Below are positions 6,385 through 8,133 of a DNA stretch of 8,133 nt, one piece after another. Within the stretch, counting starts at the first letter, position 1, and every line of letters starts with the position of its first letter. The stretch is from PNAI01 sp964575715 (GTDB lineage: Bacteria; Pseudomonadota; Alphaproteobacteria; Rhizobiales; Xanthobacteraceae). The DNA is taken from assembly GCA_964575715.1 (NCBI GenBank), contig CAZNSG010000087.1, positions 1 to 8,133 of the forward strand, written 5' to 3'. The position numbers and the translations under genes are program-made. The notes under the pieces are model-generated. The model was not told where the DNA came from and did no database searches. It saw only the letters and a list, made by a program, of their open reading frames with translations.

Positions 6385-6413
6385 TTGCTGTTTCAATTCC
6401 TTAAAAATGTATT
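6385..6413 (+). promoter_or_regulatory. Weak candidate promoter for the TctC-like gene
   Basis: TTGCTG (6385-6390) and TGTATT (6408-6413) are 17 bases apart in the AT-rich part of the divergent intergenic region, about 110 bases before the start codon. Matches to the sigma70 consensus are modest, and alphaproteobacterial promoters are loosely conserved. Confidence 0.25.
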
Positions 6414-6510
6414 AACATTGCCCTCTGCGGGGCTCGCTGCGTCCGAGGAGAATCGTGGTCTCCGCAACGGACTGCTGCAATATCGCGGGTCTGGCGCGGA
6501 ACAATGACTT

Positions 6511-6518
6511 GGGAGGAG
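6511..6518 (+). promoter_or_regulatory. Strong ribosome binding site that fixes the TctC start
   Basis: GGGAGGAG lies six bases before the ATG at 6525. It would fall inside the coding sequence if the in-frame ATG at 6504 were used, and that start has no comparable site, so 6525 is the true start. The signal peptide also begins naturally there (MRGLKPFG). Confidence 0.8.
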
Positions 6519-6524
6519 CCCAAT

Positions 6525-7496
6525 ATGCGCGGATTGAAACCATTCGGCACCCTGATCGCCTCCCTGGCGATCGCGGCCAGTCTCTCGACCGTGCCGCGGG
6601 CTAGCGATTATCCGAGCAAGCCGGTGCATATCGTGGTCGGCTTTATTCCGGGCTCCGCGGCCGATATCACCGCGCGCGTGCTCGGCAGCCGCCTGAGCCA
6701 GATTCTTGGCCAACAAATTGTGGTTGAAAACAAACCCGGCGCAGGATCGAGCATTGCCGCCGAGTTTGCCGCCCGCGCCGCACCGGACGGCTATACGCTA
6801 TTCCTTGGCTCGTCTGCCAATGTCACCAACAGCGCCCTCAACCCAAAATTGACCGACATCAGCAAGGACTTGGCGCCCATCGCGCTGGCAACCACGGTGC
6901 CGGTCATACTGGTCGTTCACCCTGCGAGCGGCATCAACAGCGTGGCGGAACTGGTCGCGCTGGCAAAATCAAAACCTGGAGAAGTACTCTACGCATCGAC
7001 CGGAGTGGGCACGGCGCCGCATCTTGCCTCCGAACTTTTCGCCATGCGGGCCGGCGTCAAGCTCGTGCACGTACCCTACCAGGGCAGCCCGCAGGCGGTG
7101 ACCGACCTCCTTGCCGCGCGCACGACCATGATGTTCTCGCCCGCCTCCGCGGTGCTTGGCCAAGTCGACGCCGGCAAGCTCAAGGCGTTGGCGTCGGCGG
7201 CCGCCAAGCGTCCCGCCGTCGCTGCGAACATTCCGACCATGGCCGAAGCCGGCATGCCCGATTTCGACACCTCGATCTGGTTCGGGCTGATGGCGCCGAA
7301 TGGAACGCCGCGCGAGGTGATCGATAAGCTGGCGCGCGCGATGCGCGAGGCTCAAGCATCGAGCGAAGCGCAGACTGCGCTTCGCACGCAAGGTTTTGAC
7401 ATGATAACCGGTGGTCCCAGCGAATTCGTCCAGATGTTGCAGCGCGAAAACAAGCGCTGGTCGGAAGTCGCCATCGCGGCGGGATTGAAAAAGTGA
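6525..7496 (+). CDS. TctC/Bug-family tripartite tricarboxylate transporter substrate-binding protein
   Basis: This 323-residue periplasmic binding protein has a Sec-type signal peptide: basic MRGLKPFG, hydrophobic TLIASLAIAASLS, and probable cleavage after VPRA near residue 27. The mature part has the Bug-family marks YPSKPVHIVVGFIPGSAADI (29-48), LGQQIVVENKPGAGSSIAA (61-79), APDGYTL (86-92), YASTGVGTAPHLASE (156-170), VHVPYQGSPQAVTDLL (181-196), IPTMAEAGMPDF (236-247) and WFGLMAPNGTP (252-261). Such proteins capture carboxylates or other small organic ligands for TctAB-type transporters or serve as sensors. No tctA or tctB is here, as is common for the many orphan Bug proteins of soil proteobacteria, so the ligand and partner are unknown. 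The stop overlaps the next gene by four bases (GTGA), showing they are co-expressed. Confidence 0.93.
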   Translation: MRGLKPFGTLIASLAIAASLSTVPRASDYPSKPVHIVVGFIPGSAADITARVLGSRLSQILGQQIVVENKPGAGSSIAAEFAARAAPDGYTLFLGSSANVTNSALNPKLTDISKDLAPIALATTVPVILVVHPASGINSVAELVALAKSKPGEVLYASTGVGTAPHLASELFAMRAGVKLVHVPYQGSPQAVTDLLAARTTMMFSPASAVLGQVDAGKLKALASAAAKRPAVAANIPTMAEAGMPDFDTSIWFGLMAPNGTPREVIDKLARAMREAQASSEAQTALRTQGFDMITGGPSEFVQMLQRENKRWSEVAIAAGLKK

Positions 7497-7954
7497 CGAG
7501 CATCGAAATGGCCAATCTCGAATTGGCTTACGAGCATTTTGCCGCCGAGAGCGCGCACGACGCCGAACGCACGCTCAAGACCCTCGCTGACGACGTCATG
7601 TATCGCGTGGTCGCATCAGGCGCCGTTGTTTACGGCAAGGAGGCGGTGTCGAAATATTACGATGTGTGGTGGACCGCCTTCCCGGACGTCAATATCGAAA
7701 TCAAACGCATCGTCGTGACCGGCGAGTGGGTGTTCGCGGAGAACTTCGTCACCGCCACCCATCTCGGACCATGGCTTGGGATTGCGCCGACCGGAAAAAA
7801 GGTGGTGCAAAGTCTTTGTGCCGTAATCCGCTGCCGCGACGGGCTGATGACCGAAGAGACCGTCTACTACGACCAGCTCGAACGGCTGCGTCAGCTCGGC
7901 TCCAGGTTCACGCTTGATGGCCGCCCGATCGACGTGCCGCTATGGATACAGTGA
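7493..7954 (+). CDS. SnoaL / NTF2-like protein (ester cyclase-type, function unknown)
   Basis: The 153-residue product fits the SnoaL/NTF2-like alpha+beta barrel, a fold used by small isomerases, cyclases and hydratases and also by non-enzymatic proteins. Features consistent with it are an N-terminal helical part (LELAYEHFAAESAHDAERTLKTL), the strand-turn YRVVASGAVVYGKEAV (37-52), YYDVWWTAFPDVNIEIKRIVVTGEWVFAEN (55-84), a THLGPWLGIAPTGKKV segment (89-104) and the closing EETVYYDQLERLRQLG (121-136). That last block, with an acidic residue and a Tyr/Asp pair in the final strand, is typical of the ester cyclase branch (COG5485 style). It has no signal peptide. The GTG start overlaps the TctC stop and implies coupling; an ATG at 7508 is the alternative. 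Probably a cytoplasmic enzyme acting on whatever the upstream binding protein recognises, but that is inference. Confidence 0.82.
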   Translation: MTSIEMANLELAYEHFAAESAHDAERTLKTLADDVMYRVVASGAVVYGKEAVSKYYDVWWTAFPDVNIEIKRIVVTGEWVFAENFVTATHLGPWLGIAPTGKKVVQSLCAVIRCRDGLMTEETVYYDQLERLRQLGSRFTLDGRPIDVPLWIQ

Positions 7955-7983
7955 CGGCGATCCAGGGCAAGCTTTTTGTTTGA

Positions 7984-8020
7984 GCATGATCCCTCGGGTC
8001 AAGCCCGAGGACATGCTTTT
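7984..8020 (+). terminator. Rho-independent-like terminator after the SnoaL-like gene
   Basis: CCTCGGG (7992-7998) pairs with CCCGAGG (8004-8010) around a five-base loop. The stem is extended across a small internal bulge by GCATG (7984-7988) with CATGC (8012-8016), and a run of four T follows at 8017-8020. It sits 30 bases after the stop codon, which suits termination. The same hairpin type, with GGGTCAAGCCC at the tip, is a common dispersed intergenic repeat in alphaproteobacteria, so it may be a repeat copy doing terminator duty. Confidence 0.55.
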
Positions 8021-8122
8021 CCGACCTTCCTTCGCCCGCCGACCTTGCTTCGCCCGCCGAAGCGGGCTTCGCGAAGGCGGGAGCGGGCTTCCAGCCTTCG
8101 CAGCCGAAGCGGCTGCTTCGGC
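8021..8122. repeat. GC-rich tandem and inverted repeat patch
   Basis: An 18-base unit is repeated in tandem at 8021-8038 and 8039-8056 with a single C/G difference, followed by the first bases of a third copy (CCGA). Hairpins follow: CCCGC-CGAA-GCGGG at 8053-8066, the palindrome CTTCGCGAAG at 8067-8076, and GCCGAAGC-GGCT-GCTTCGGC at 8103-8122. AGCGGGCTTC is also repeated directly at 8061-8070 and 8082-8091. This resembles the TTCGCCCGCCGAAGC-type repeats scattered between genes in Bradyrhizobium-like genomes. The open frame across it (to 8129) is low-complexity and not a gene. Confidence 0.65.
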
Positions 8123-8133
8123 GGAGTAGGCTC

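Larger units (their letters stand above)
6301..6524. other. Divergent intergenic region between chemoreceptor and solute-binding protein gene
   Basis: About 220 bases separate the two divergent genes. The middle (6391-6420) is distinctly AT-rich and is the likely promoter zone. An open frame on the plus strand (ending at 6507) runs through the region, but it starts inside the chemoreceptor gene on the opposite strand and looks like a shadow. No operator palindrome or small RNA is evident to me. Confidence 0.5.

Noticed and set aside
6455..6530. GTG preceded by GAGGAG as a possible leader peptide before the TctC gene
   Set aside because: The frame runs far into the TctC gene instead of ending as a short leader, and has no recognisable content.

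Overview
The window looks like chromosomal DNA from a GC-rich alphaproteobacterium, most likely in the Hyphomicrobiales (Bradyrhizobium / Rhodopseudomonas / Pseudolabrys-type relatives). Three things suggest this: the codon usage; the gene families present (an MHYT-domain chemoreceptor, an orphan TctC-type binding protein, a CoxG-like protein, and a second-type orotate phosphoribosyltransferase); and the GC-rich palindromic intergenic repeats at both ends. The assignment rests on recognising families, not on a search.

Layout: 1-307 has no gene and holds a nested palindromic repeat. Positions 308-4153 carry five tightly packed minus-strand genes. In transcription order they are a 4,5-dihydroxyphthalate-decarboxylase-like protein (3164-4153), an orotate phosphoribosyltransferase (2415-3113), a CoxG-like SRPBCC protein (1801-2400), a type 1 isopentenyl-diphosphate isomerase (1262-1804) and a D-2-hydroxyacid dehydrogenase-like protein (308-1246). 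Junctions are 50 bp or less, and CoxG/Idi overlap by 4 bp, so this reads as one operon. A fair sigma70-like promoter lies at 4281-4309. Upstream and on the same strand is a large MHYT-PAS-methyl-accepting protein (4330-6255). Its natural N-terminus at 6300 is cut off by an in-frame TAG at codon 14.

On the plus strand, divergent from the chemoreceptor, a secreted TctC/Bug-family solute-binding protein (6525-7496) overlaps by 4 bp with a SnoaL/NTF2-like protein (7493-7954). A terminator-like hairpin and a patch of GC-rich tandem and inverted repeats follow (7984-8122).

How the genes work together: the five-gene operon joins a decarboxylase-like protein, a PRPP-dependent transferase, a lipid/quinone-binding-type fold, an isoprenoid isomerase and a dehydrogenase. 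No standard pathway needs that set, and its function is unknown. Two further oddities stand out. The dehydrogenase has Gln and Asn where its family normally has the catalytic Glu and His, and the chemoreceptor carries an early nonsense codon. I see no CRISPR array, transposase, tRNA or rRNA.
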